Source of the DNA: Fidelibacterota bacterium
GTDB taxonomy: Bacteria; Fidelibacterota; Marinisomatia; SCGC-AAA003-L08; JACNLC01
DNA: 64,000 nucleotides
Reading direction: 5' to 3'
Assembly (NCBI GenBank): GCA_018657495.1
Contig: JABHXA010000006.1
Coordinates: forward strand, 111,789-175,788
In this document: positions 36,502 to 45,321 of the stretch, piece after piece
Numbering within the stretch: the stretch's first letter is position 1
Layout: each line of letters begins with the position of its first letter
Translations under genes and position numbers: made by a program
The notes under the pieces: model-generated
The model's database searches: none
Seen by the model: only the letters and a program-made list of their open reading frames with translations
Told to the model about the DNA's origin: nothing

Positions 36502-38454
36502 ATGGAGAATATTATAAATATAACACTGCCAGATGGATCGATAAAATCGGTTGAAGCTGGATCATCACCTGCCGATATAGCACTTTCTATCGGAGAAGGA
36601 TTATTGCGTAGTTCCGTTGCCGCCAGGATTGATGGTGTTCTAATTGATTTAAACACGCCGATTAATTCTGATGCTTCTATTGAATTAATCACTTCACGAA
36701 GTGAAGAGGCTCATGATATCCTACTCCATAGTACTGCTCACTTAATGGCGCAGGCTGTGAAGGAATTATATCCTGATGTAAAAATTACTATCGGTCCTTC
36801 AATAAAAAATCAGTTCTATTATGATTTTGATCTTGATTATGCTTTCAATGATTCAGATCTTGAAAAAATCGAAATCAAGATGAAAGAGATCTCAAAAAGA
36901 AATCTTATTGTTAATCGACTGGAATTTTCCAGACAGGAAGCAATTGAGGAATTCACAAAATTAAATGAAGATTATAAAGTTGAGATTATCGAGGGAATTA
37001 GCGATGATGACAGAATATCTGCATACCGGCAGGGTGAGTTCATTGATCTTTGTAAAGGTCCGCATATCCCGTCAACCGGCAAAATAAAATATTTCAAACT
37101 GCTTTCTACTTCTGGTGCCTATTGGCGCGGTGATGAAAAGAACAAAATGCTCAAGCGGATTTATGGTACTTCCTTTTTTGATAAAAAAGCACTGAGGGCC
37201 TATCTCCTTATGCTGGAAGAAGCAAAAAAAAGAGATCACCGTAAGCTGGGTAAAGAACTTGAGATATTTACATTTGATGAAGAGGTAGGTCCCGGCCTTC
37301 CATTATGGCTCCCTAATGGTGCTACTATGGTGGACGAGTTGGAGAAATTAGCCAAATCTACCGAAAGAAATGCTGGATATGTCCAGGTCAGAACACCTCA
37401 TCTGACAAAAGGGATTCTGTATGAGCGGTCAGGGCATCTTGAACATTACAAAAAAGATATGTTCCCAGCGATGGATATTGATGGCACTGAATACTATGTG
37501 AAACCTATGAATTGCCCACATCATCATAAAATTTATGATGCAAAAAAAAGAAGTTATCGTGACCTGCCAGTGAGATTGGCAGAATATGGTACATGTTATC
37601 GATATGAAAAATCGGGCCAGCTCTTTGGATTGATGCGGGTAAGAAGTATGCAGATGAATGATGCCCATATTTATTGTACACCCGATCAGTTTAAAGATGA
37701 ATTCCTTGCTGTCTGCAAAATGTATTCTGAATATTTTGAAATCTTTGGCATTGAGAAATATCAGATGAGACTCAGTGTGCATTCTAAAGAAGGCCTTGGT
37801 GACAAATTTGTCGATGAACCGGAATTATGGGAACAGACAGAAAAATCTGTCCGTGAGGCCCTTGTTGAAGGAAAAATAGATTTCGTAGAATCCGTAGGTG
37901 ATGCAGCATTTTATGGTCCAAAAATTGATGTACAGGTATGGAGTGCAATTGGCAAAGAATTTACCCTGGCAACAAATCAAGTGGATTTTGCCATTCCATC
38001 CAGGTTTGGTCTCACGTATACAGATGAACATGGAAAAGAATTGACCCCTTTGTGTATCCACCGGGCTCCGCTGAGTACTCATGAAAGATTTATCGGTTTT
38101 CTTATTGAACATTTTGCAGGTGATTTTCCCCTGTGGTTGGCACCGATTCAGGTAATTATAATACCCGTATCTGAAAAATATCATACATATGCCAATGAAG
38201 TGAAAGACCAGTTTTTTAATTCTGAGATACGCGTCGAAATGGATGACCGCAGTGAAAAAGTCGGAGCAAAAATCAGACTGGCTGAAATACGTAAAATCCC
38301 GGTCATGCTAATTGTAGGAGAGAGAGAAATGGAGGAACAGACATTATCTGTTCGAAGACGTCACGAAGGTGATATTGGGTCCTTTCCACTTAATCTGACA
38401 ATTGAAGAATTAAAATCTGAAATCATAAGTAAAAGTAGGAGGTACTCCGAATAG
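36502..38454 (+). CDS. thrS: Threonyl-tRNA synthetase
   Basis: 650 residues. TGS domain (about 1-62), HxxxH editing-domain motif in LLHSTAHLMAQAV, catalytic core with the zinc-binding MNCPHHH and RVRSMQMNDAHIY, C-terminal anticodon-binding domain with IIPVSEKYHTYANEV. Charges tRNA-Thr. Its stop codon overlaps the proposed AUA start of infC. Confidence 0.97.
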   Translation: MENIINITLPDGSIKSVEAGSSPADIALSIGEGLLRSSVAARIDGVLIDLNTPINSDASIELITSRSEEAHDILLHSTAHLMAQAVKELYPDVKITIGPSIKNQFYYDFDLDYAFNDSDLEKIEIKMKEISKRNLIVNRLEFSRQEAIEEFTKLNEDYKVEIIEGISDDDRISAYRQGEFIDLCKGPHIPSTGKIKYFKLLSTSGAYWRGDEKNKMLKRIYGTSFFDKKALRAYLLMLEEAKKRDHRKLGKELEIFTFDEEVGPGLPLWLPNGATMVDELEKLAKSTERNAGYVQVRTPHLTKGILYERSGHLEHYKKDMFPAMDIDGTEYYVKPMNCPHHHKIYDAKKRSYRDLPVRLAEYGTCYRYEKSGQLFGLMRVRSMQMNDAHIYCTPDQFKDEFLAVCKMYSEYFEIFGIEKYQMRLSVHSKEGLGDKFVDEPELWEQTEKSVREALVEGKIDFVESVGDAAFYGPKIDVQVWSAIGKEFTLATNQVDFAIPSRFGLTYTDEHGKELTPLCIHRAPLSTHERFIGFLIEHFAGDFPLWLAPIQVIIIPVSEKYHTYANEVKDQFFNSEIRVEMDDRSEKVGAKIRLAEIRKIPVMLIVGEREMEEQTLSVRRRHEGDIGSFPLNLTIEELKSEIISKSRRYSE

Positions 38455-38978
38455 CACTAAACGATAATAAGTCAAAAACCCGTACCCGTCTAAATGATCA
38501 AATAGATTCACAGGCGGTTCGGCTGATCAGTGAAGATGGTCAACAGCTTGGAGTTGTATCTTCAAGAGATGCACTTGTCGCCGCCAAGGAGGCGAGTCTT
38601 GATCTGGTTGAAATTTCACCAAATGCAAAACCGCCGGTTTGCAAAATAATGGATTATGGTAAGTACCGTTATGAGCAACAAAAAAAGGTTAAGCAAAATA
38701 AAAAGAAGCAACACATTGTCCATTTAAAAGAAATTCGTCTGCGTCCTCATATTGATGATCACGATTTGCTGACGAAATTAAATAAAGCTCAAAAATTCCT
38801 TACCGAGGGAAGTAAAATGAAGTTTACTGTAATGTTCCGCGGCAGGGAAATGGCGAGAATGGATATTGGAAGAGAATTATTGGATCGTGTTGTAAATACA
38901 CTTTCTGATATAGCAAAAGTAGAAAAAGCGCCTGAAACGGAAGGTCGAAGAATGATCTTGATCATGGTGCCAAAATAA
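38451..38978 (+). CDS. infC: Translation initiation factor IF-3, non-canonical AUA start
   Basis: 175 residues when begun at ATA 38451. N-terminal domain RLNDQIDSQAVRLISEDGQQ and LVEISPNAKPPVCKIMDYGKY, C-terminal domain KEIRLRPHIDDHDL. The first ATG in frame (38649) would delete most of the N-terminal domain. AGGAGGT at 38437-38443 is spaced 7-8 bases from ATA 38451, which overlaps the thrS stop as ATAG; the frame closes at 38436-38438. IF-3 genes commonly use rare starts (AUU in E. coli) so that IF-3 represses its own translation; AUA would work the same way. Start choice is inference from the ribosome binding site and domain coverage. Confidence 0.93.
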   Translation: MALNDNKSKTRTRLNDQIDSQAVRLISEDGQQLGVVSSRDALVAAKEASLDLVEISPNAKPPVCKIMDYGKYRYEQQKKVKQNKKKQHIVHLKEIRLRPHIDDHDLLTKLNKAQKFLTEGSKMKFTVMFRGREMARMDIGRELLDRVVNTLSDIAKVEKAPETEGRRMILIMVPK

Positions 38979-38987
38979 GAGGAAAAT

Positions 38988-39182
38988 ATGCCTAAAATGA
39001 AAACAAGAAAAAGCGCGGCTAAAAGGTTCAAAAAGACGGGCTCCGGGAAAGTTACACACTTTCATACTGGCGCCAGGCACCTTCTGACTCGCAAGTCCAA
39101 AAAACGCAAACGTCGATTGCGTAAAGGTTCGGTCATGGCGAAGTCCACTGTGAAAAGAACATTAAAAATGATTATTTCATAG
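38988..39182 (+). CDS. rpmI: 50S ribosomal protein L35
   Basis: 64 residues. [20 protein letters not shown], then [17 protein letters not shown], the complete L35 pattern and length. Part of infC-rpmI-rplT. Confidence 0.97.
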   Translation: MPKMKTRKSAAKRFKKTGSGKVTHFHTGARHLLTRKSKKRKRRLRKGSVMAKSTVKRTLKMIIS

Positions 39183-39195
39183 GAGGAATTGAGTT

Positions 39196-39540
39196 ATGCC
39201 AAGATCGAATAGTTCAGTACCAAGACATCGTAAACATCGAAAATTAATAAAACAGGCCAAGGGGTATTTTGGTACCCGGAAGTCTAATTATCGTACCGCA
39301 AAAGATGCTGTTCAAAGAGCACTTGCGTATGCTTACCGGGATAGACGACAGAAAAAAAGAGATTTTAGAAGATTATGGATTATCAGAATCAATGCTGCTG
39401 CCCGCATGAATGGGATGACCTATTCAAAATTAATAGCAGGACTGAAAAATAATAATATTCTTTTAAATCGGAAGTCCCTGGCGTATCTTGCTGTCAATGA
39501 CCCAGATGGATTTACAGAAATTGTAAAATCTCTCTCGTAA
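39196..39540 (+). CDS. rplT: 50S ribosomal protein L20
   Basis: 114 residues. MPRSNSSVPRHRKHRKLIK, AKGYFGTRKSNYRTAKDAV and LWIIRINAAARMNGMTYSK are diagnostic. Binds 23S rRNA early in assembly. AGGAGG lies 13 bases upstream of ATG 39196. Confidence 0.97.
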   Translation: MPRSNSSVPRHRKHRKLIKQAKGYFGTRKSNYRTAKDAVQRALAYAYRDRRQKKRDFRRLWIIRINAAARMNGMTYSKLIAGLKNNNILLNRKSLAYLAVNDPDGFTEIVKSLS

Positions 39541-39552
39541 GTATTTTCATCT

Positions 39553-40572
39553 ATGTCCATATTTGAATCCATTCTGGATATCAGAAATAAATTTGATATC
39601 GATATTCAGAATTCAGATGATAATTCTGCTTCTATTGAATCCATCCGAAATAAATACCTTTCCAGAAAAGGAACGGTGGCCGGATTGTTTTCACAAATGG
39701 GATCAATCGATGCATCTCAAAGACCAGAGGCTGGGAAATCTTTAAATGAATTGAAATCCTATATTACTGCTAGCATTAATAAAAGATTGGAATCATTTAA
39801 CGGACAAAGCGATGAAGATTCGGAATATAGTGATTTGACTCTGCCCGGGGATCCGTTCCCGGGCGGTAGTCTTCATCCAATTACTTTAGTATTGGATGAA
39901 ATAAATTCCATTTTTTCAAAATTGGGATTTTCTGTTGCATATGGACCTGAAGTAGATACTGATTATTATAATTTCGAGGCCCTAAATATTCCAAAACATC
40001 ATCCTGCCAGAGACATGCAGGATACATTCTATATTAGCGATGATGTTGTCCTGCGAACACATACCTCAAACAACCAAATCCATACAATGGAGAATCACGC
40101 TCCCCCTATCAAAATAATTGCCCCGGGAAGAGTGTACAGAAATGAGGATGTAAGTGTCAGGAGTTATTGCCTTTTTCATCAGGTTGAAGGTCTGTATGTC
40201 GATAAAAATGTAAGCATGGCTGATCTGAAAGGTGTGTTAAATCATTTTGCCAGAGAGTTTTTTGGCCAGAAAGTAAAAACCCGATTCAGACCAAGTTTCT
40301 TCCCATTCACCGAGCCAAGTGCCGAGATGGATGTATCCTGTTTTTTCTGTCAGCAGAAAGGATGCAATATATGTAAATACAGCGGCTGGCTTGAGATCCT
40401 TGGCTGTGGTATGGTGGATCCAGAAGTTTTTAAGTCTGTTGGTTATGATCCGGAGGTTTGGTCAGGTTATGCATTTGGAATGGGTATTGAAAGAATGGCC
40501 ATGCAAAGATATGGTATAGAAGATATAAGATTATTATTTGAAGGCGACATCCGCTTCCTGAGGCAATTCTGA
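39553..40572 (+). CDS. pheS: Phenylalanyl-tRNA synthetase alpha subunit
   Basis: 339 residues. N-terminal coiled-coil region, then class-II motif 2 (VYRNEDVSVRSYCLFHQVEG) and motif 3 (GMGIERMAMQRYGIEDIR). HPxxxxxxEI appears as HPITLVLDEI. Forms an alpha2-beta2 enzyme with PheT; overlap TGATG with pheT. Confidence 0.97.
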   Translation: MSIFESILDIRNKFDIDIQNSDDNSASIESIRNKYLSRKGTVAGLFSQMGSIDASQRPEAGKSLNELKSYITASINKRLESFNGQSDEDSEYSDLTLPGDPFPGGSLHPITLVLDEINSIFSKLGFSVAYGPEVDTDYYNFEALNIPKHHPARDMQDTFYISDDVVLRTHTSNNQIHTMENHAPPIKIIAPGRVYRNEDVSVRSYCLFHQVEGLYVDKNVSMADLKGVLNHFAREFFGQKVKTRFRPSFFPFTEPSAEMDVSCFFCQQKGCNICKYSGWLEILGCGMVDPEVFKSVGYDPEVWSGYAFGMGIERMAMQRYGIEDIRLLFEGDIRFLRQF

Positions 40573-42953
40573 TGGATATTTCTTTAAACTGGCTGAAGGA
40601 TTATTGTGATATCTCATTAACCCCGGAAGAACTGGAATCTGGATTAACAGCGCTCGGTCTTGAATGCACTTTTGAAACACAGACTTTAAGTTTTACAAAT
40701 ATTGTTCTTGGACGCGTGTTAGAGTGCGAGCAGCACCCACAATCTGATCATTTATCTGTGTGCCTCGTAGATATTGGTGATAACGAGAATTATCAGATTG
40801 TTTGCGGGGCTCCAAATGTTAAAGAACACATTCTGGTTCCGGTAGCAAAAGTAGGTGCAACATTAAATTCCGGTGATTTCAAAATCAAAAAATCAAAATT
40901 ACGCGGCGTCGTTTCACATGGAATGATATGTTCTGGTAAAGAACTGAATTTAAACGACGACCACGAGGGGATATTAATTCTCGAATCAGAAGAACCACTG
41001 GGAACCCCGATTGAAAGAATAATTAATTTTGCGCAGGATACCATATTCCAAATGGATATCACGCCAAATAGGGGTGACTGTTTTAGTCATCTTGGCATCG
41101 CCCGTGAGGTAGGGATTCTGGAGAATCAAAAAATTGCAAAAGAGAATGCAAAAATTTCTGAAAACCACAACTCAATTGATGACTTTATTAAAATTAATAT
41201 AGATGCATCCACTGGCTGTCCAAGATATGCAGCCAGGGTGATTACAGGTGTTAAAATTGGTCCATCACCTGATTGGTTGGTGAAGCGTCTGGAATCAATT
41301 GGACAAAAGTCTATTAATAATGTCGTTGATGCCGCCAATTTTGCCTTAATGGATTTGGGACACCCGATGCATACTTTTGATCTTGATTTGCTGGCAGAAA
41401 AAGAAATCAATGTGCGGTTTGCAAAAAAGAATGAAAAAATTACGACTCTTGATGAAATTGAAAGAACACTCACAACAGACCACCTTCTGATATGTGATGG
41501 GAAAACACCGGTGGCACTTGCCGGAATCATGGGTGATCTGAAATCGGGAATAAGCGAGAAAACTACTTCTATTTTGATCGAGAGTGCATATTTTACCCCA
41601 ACAATTATTCGCAAGGGTGCAAAGCTTCTCGACCTATCAACAGAAGCATCCAAAAGATTTGAACGTGATACTGACATGGACAATATTATTCCTGCCCTCA
41701 ATCATCTTGCTGCTCTTATTATTGAAGTTGCCGGTGGTGAGATTGTAAACGGAATCATCGATATCTATACCGAAATGCCTGGAGCCAGGAGTGTCTCTTT
41801 CAGAATAGAAAAATGTAACAGATTACTGGGTTTGGATTTAGACCATGCTGATATTGATAAAATATTTAAGATGTTGGCATTTGATTATACCTCGGAGAAT
41901 GGGCAATATCTATGTAATATCCCTTCTTATCGGAATGATGTAGATCGAGAAGTAGATATCATTGAGGAAGTAGCAAGGATATATGGATATGATAATATTC
42001 CTGAATCACATGGTTTTACTGGAAGTTTTAAGACATTTATAAAAGATTCGCATTCCCTGGATAAAAAAATTCGACAGCATCTTGCATCTTCTGGATTCAA
42101 TGAGCATGTCTCAAATAGTCTAGTTACCGAAAAGCAGTTGCTGCATTTTTCACAGACACCTGGTGTATCAATAAAGAATCCAATTAGTTCAGAAATGGCA
42201 TTTTTAAGAAACTCGTTAATTCCCGGAGTTATAAATGCAATAAGTCATAGCGAAAAACGTCAGCAAAAGGGATTCAAATTATTTGAAATTGGTGCTGTTC
42301 ATCAGGCCAACAAGCTGATAGATAGATTGAGTGAAGAAGAATTCCATCTTTGCCTGGGGTGGCATATCAGTCCCGAACCCCATTGGAGAAAACAATCTGA
42401 TCAGGATATTTTCAGAATTGTTGGAGAAGTGCAGTCTATACTAAAACATGTTAATTGTCAGAACGCAAATTTTAAGCCGACAAAAATAACGGGATTAAAA
42501 AATTCCTTTAAAATAAGTGTTGGAAAAACTGATCTCGGTGTTCTCGGTGAACTTTCTTCAGAAATAAAAAAGATCTATGATGTGCTGGGGCAAGTATTTA
42601 TATTTCAATGTTCAATTGAATTGATGTACGAGATTGCATCAAGCAGCAGTAAATCTTACCTTCCACCATCATCATTCCCTGCCATAAACCGGGATATAGC
42701 CCTTTTGGTCAATAAGCAGATAAATGCCAGTGATCTTCAAAATCTCATTAAAAGAGTGGGCGGGAAACTTCTTACGGATGTAAAACTCTTTGACTATTAT
42801 GATGATGAAAGTTTAGGTGGAGGCAATAAAAGTCTCGCATATGGTTTGACATTTCAATCAGTTGATAAAAACCTTAAAAATAAGACTGTTGACCAATTAA
42901 TTCAGAAAATACTTTATCAATTGGAAAATCAGTTTAACGCAATTCAAAGATAG
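40572..42953 (+). CDS. pheT: Phenylalanyl-tRNA synthetase beta subunit
   Basis: 793 residues. tRNA-binding (EMAP/OB) domain around LECEQHPQSDHLSVCLVDIG, B3/B4 domain with FQMDITPNRGDCFSHLGIAREVG, B5 domain, catalytic-like module with EEVARIYGYDNIPE, and a C-terminal anticodon-binding (FDX-ACB) domain with FPAINRDIALLVN. Usual length and order. Confidence 0.97.
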   Translation: MDISLNWLKDYCDISLTPEELESGLTALGLECTFETQTLSFTNIVLGRVLECEQHPQSDHLSVCLVDIGDNENYQIVCGAPNVKEHILVPVAKVGATLNSGDFKIKKSKLRGVVSHGMICSGKELNLNDDHEGILILESEEPLGTPIERIINFAQDTIFQMDITPNRGDCFSHLGIAREVGILENQKIAKENAKISENHNSIDDFIKINIDASTGCPRYAARVITGVKIGPSPDWLVKRLESIGQKSINNVVDAANFALMDLGHPMHTFDLDLLAEKEINVRFAKKNEKITTLDEIERTLTTDHLLICDGKTPVALAGIMGDLKSGISEKTTSILIESAYFTPTIIRKGAKLLDLSTEASKRFERDTDMDNIIPALNHLAALIIEVAGGEIVNGIIDIYTEMPGARSVSFRIEKCNRLLGLDLDHADIDKIFKMLAFDYTSENGQYLCNIPSYRNDVDREVDIIEEVARIYGYDNIPESHGFTGSFKTFIKDSHSLDKKIRQHLASSGFNEHVSNSLVTEKQLLHFSQTPGVSIKNPISSEMAFLRNSLIPGVINAISHSEKRQQKGFKLFEIGAVHQANKLIDRLSEEEFHLCLGWHISPEPHWRKQSDQDIFRIVGEVQSILKHVNCQNANFKPTKITGLKNSFKISVGKTDLGVLGELSSEIKKIYDVLGQVFIFQCSIELMYEIASSSSKSYLPPSSFPAINRDIALLVNKQINASDLQNLIKRVGGKLLTDVKLFDYYDDESLGGGNKSLAYGLTFQSVDKNLKNKTVDQLIQKILYQLENQFNAIQR

Positions 42954-42961
42954 GGGGTTCT

Positions 42962-43258
42962 ATGGGCGCAGATAATATCGTGCGAATTAATATTGGCGGA
43001 CAGGAATACTCGCTGAGAACGAGTGCTGATGAGAAATATATAAAGAATGTGGCACAATACGTCAATGATCGGATAAAAGAGGTGGAAAACTCAGTTGCGG
43101 GTAATCAGTCCCAGCTTAGAACTGTAGTTCTATCAGCGATGAATATTACTGATGATTTATTCGCTGAAAAGAATAGAAATGAGAAATTCGCAAACCGGTT
43201 TGAAACAAAATTAAAGGCGATTCGCGAATATATTTCTGATAAAATAAAGTCAAATTAA
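42962..43258 (+). CDS. zapA: Cell division protein ZapA
   Basis: 98 residues. N-terminal IVRINIGGQEYSLRTSADEKYI and AQYVNDRIKEV are the ZapA domain, followed by a helix for coiled-coil dimerisation. Stabilises FtsZ bundles. Its place after pheT is common. Confidence 0.9.
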   Translation: MGADNIVRINIGGQEYSLRTSADEKYIKNVAQYVNDRIKEVENSVAGNQSQLRTVVLSAMNITDDLFAEKNRNEKFANRFETKLKAIREYISDKIKSN

Positions 43259-43262
43259 TCCT

Positions 43263-44147
43263 ATGAGCCTGACGACAGAGATTCTATATGGCAAGCCTGT
43301 CAGCCTGCAGCTAAGACAAGAGTTGAAAAATGAAATTTCCAATTTGTCAAATCTTGGTATTATACCTGGTCTCGCAGTTGTATTAGTTGGAGAGGATGCC
43401 GCCTCGCAGGTATATGTAAGAAGTAAATCAAGGGCTTTTAAAAAAATGGCCTGCTTTAGCGAGACATTCAATCTTCCTGAAAATACCTCGGAAACTGAAT
43501 TATGTTTGTTAATTGATGAACTTAACGCTTCATCAAAATTTCATGGAATCCTCGTCCAACTGCCGCTTCCGGCACATCTTGATAGTAAAAAAATTACCAG
43601 GCGAATTCTTTCCAGAAAAGATGTCGATGGTTTCCACCCCCTAAATGTAGGACTCCTTTTAGAAGGACAGCCTCAATTTATCTCGTGTACTCCTCACGGG
43701 ATTTTGAAATTGATGGCTTATTATGGGATAAAAACCAACGGTAAACATGCTGTAATTGTTGGCCGATCAAATATTGTAGGCAAACCCATGTTTGCATTAC
43801 TTGCTGAGAAAATGGAATATGGTAATTCTACTGTAACCATTTGTCATACGGGAACTGTGGATTTAAGCAGGTATACGTCAATGGCAGATATTTTGATAGT
43901 CGCCTCTGGAATGCCAGGGTTAATCACTGGAAACATGATTTCAGAAGGTGTGCATATCATCGATGTTGGAATTAATCGAATCAAGGATAATTCTGAAAAG
44001 GGATATCGGCTTGTTGGGGATGTTGATTATGAATCGATTCTTGGGATTGCCGGATCCATAACCCCAGTACCTGGCGGTGTTGGGCCACTCACCATAACAA
44101 TGCTGCTTTACAATACCGTCCTAGCAGCAAAAAATATACGCCCCTAG
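43263..44147 (+). CDS. folD: Bifunctional methylenetetrahydrofolate dehydrogenase/cyclohydrolase
   Basis: 294 residues. VVLVGEDAASQVYVRSKSRA with the catalytic K, GILVQLPLPAHLDSKKI, KDVDGFHPLNVG, NADP-binding VIVGRSNIVGKPM and the terminal ITPVPGGVGPLTITMLLYNT. Complete FolD. The last codons and TAG stop lie inside a tRNA-like sequence. Confidence 0.96.
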   Translation: MSLTTEILYGKPVSLQLRQELKNEISNLSNLGIIPGLAVVLVGEDAASQVYVRSKSRAFKKMACFSETFNLPENTSETELCLLIDELNASSKFHGILVQLPLPAHLDSKKITRRILSRKDVDGFHPLNVGLLLEGQPQFISCTPHGILKLMAYYGIKTNGKHAVIVGRSNIVGKPMFALLAEKMEYGNSTVTICHTGTVDLSRYTSMADILIVASGMPGLITGNMISEGVHIIDVGINRIKDNSEKGYRLVGDVDYESILGIAGSITPVPGGVGPLTITMLLYNTVLAAKNIRP

Positions 44148-44209
44148 TTAAACGGATAGAATGGAGAATTCCGATTCCTCAGATATGGGCTCGGTTCCCC
44201 TCGGGCCTA
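44138..44209 (+). tRNA. tRNA-Arg-like sequence (anticodon CCG), possibly degenerate
   Basis: Can be drawn as a cloverleaf: T8-A9, D arm GTTA-AACGGATA-GAAT, anticodon stem GAGAA/TCCTC with loop TTCCGAT (anticodon CCG), variable AGAT, T arm ATGGG-CTCGGTT-CCCCT, acceptor ACGCCCC/CGGGCCT. At least one mismatch appears in each of the D, anticodon and T stems, and two in the acceptor. The 3' end is ACTA in place of ACCA. It overlaps the folD stop codon. Either a decayed tRNA-Arg or a functional but divergent one; a covariance-model scan would decide. The region after it (44213-44472) shows no gene and I see no clear promoter. Confidence 0.5.
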
Positions 44210-44472
44210 CTAAAAAGTAAATCATCAATTGTTCTGATTATTAACATCGTCTCCACAATGAACAATCCATTATTTGTAATTCAAAAATACTAAATAATAT
44301 TTGACGTCTTTTATTAAGGGAGTGAGTTTAGATTTGTTTAATAAATAATCATAGAAAATAAGTCTATCTTTATCTAAATTAATGTAATAAATTCGTATGA
44401 GATTTGATTTATTACTTTAGGATGAGCATATGAACCAAAAACACAACTTGGAAACATAACTAGCTACAAAAT

Positions 44473-45321
44473 TTGAATACTCAAAATCCACGTGCTGAGT
44501 ATTATGAACTCCTTGGTCTTAATAAAGAACCATTTTCTATGGCTCCTGATCCAGAGTTCTTCTGTGCAACCCAGACTCATGGTGAATGCCTGAACAGGCT
44601 TGAAATATCCTTGCGTCTAAATCGTGGTCTGCATGTTGTGATTGGCGATATTGGTACAGGTAAAACAACATTATCAAGATTGTTACTTGAACGGTTTCTG
44701 ATGTACGGAAGTAATTATGAGTTTTTTCTTGTTTTAGATCCAACTTGGGAAAATAGTATAGATTTTTTACAATTTCTTAAGAAATTATTCAGGATTGAAA
44801 GTAATACCAATAGTCAAGTTGACCTGATGAATCAAATTGAACATTTCTTATTGGATTCTACATTCAATAATAATAAAAGAATTGTATTAATAATCGATGA
44901 AGGACAAAAAATACGATCAGATCAAATTGAAATTATCCGTACCTTGCTAAATTTTGAGACCAATAATGTAAAATTAATTCAGGTAGTTATTTTCGCTCAA
45001 CCTGAATTTAAGGAATTGTTGCAACTACACGAGAATTTTAAAGATAGAATTGCATTTGGATTTACTGTCCAACCTCTTGGTGAAAAGAATACTATTGAAT
45101 TTATCGATCACCGTTTAAAAGTGGCCGGTCTTGATGAGGATAAAAAGGTTTTTACTGAAAAAGCCAAGGCTTTGGTCTATAAACACACAAAAGGCTACCC
45201 AAGAAAAATTGTCGTATTTTGTCATCATTTAATCATTGACTACATCATAAATGGTGAGGAAATAATAAATAGCGAGATTGTGCTAACCAGAATGCAGGCC
45301 AAGGAGCATTTCAATGTCTAG
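44473..45321 (+). CDS. ExeA/GspA-like AAA ATPase
   Basis: 282 residues from TTG 44473. YYELLGLNKEPFSMAPDPEFF is the typical ExeA-family N-terminus, Walker A GDIGTGKTT, Walker B RIVLIIDEGQ, then FAQPEF and a C-terminal lid. In Aeromonas ExeA with ExeB helps insert the secretin through peptidoglycan. No peptidoglycan-binding domain follows here, so it is the short form. It opens the pilus/secretion operon and overlaps the next gene by 8 bases. Confidence 0.87.
   Translation: MNTQNPRAEYYELLGLNKEPFSMAPDPEFFCATQTHGECLNRLEISLRLNRGLHVVIGDIGTGKTTLSRLLLERFLMYGSNYEFFLVLDPTWENSIDFLQFLKKLFRIESNTNSQVDLMNQIEHFLLDSTFNNNKRIVLIIDEGQKIRSDQIEIIRTLLNFETNNVKLIQVVIFAQPEFKELLQLHENFKDRIAFGFTVQPLGEKNTIEFIDHRLKVAGLDEDKKVFTEKAKALVYKHTKGYPRKIVVFCHHLIIDYIINGEEIINSEIVLTRMQAKEHFNV

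Noticed and set aside
38649..38978. infC starting at the first ATG
   Set aside because: Would lose most of the IF-3 N-terminal domain that is encoded in frame just upstream behind a strong ribosome binding site.
41126..41701. Minus-strand frame of 191 codons
   Set aside because: Inside pheT, whose domains account for the whole plus frame.
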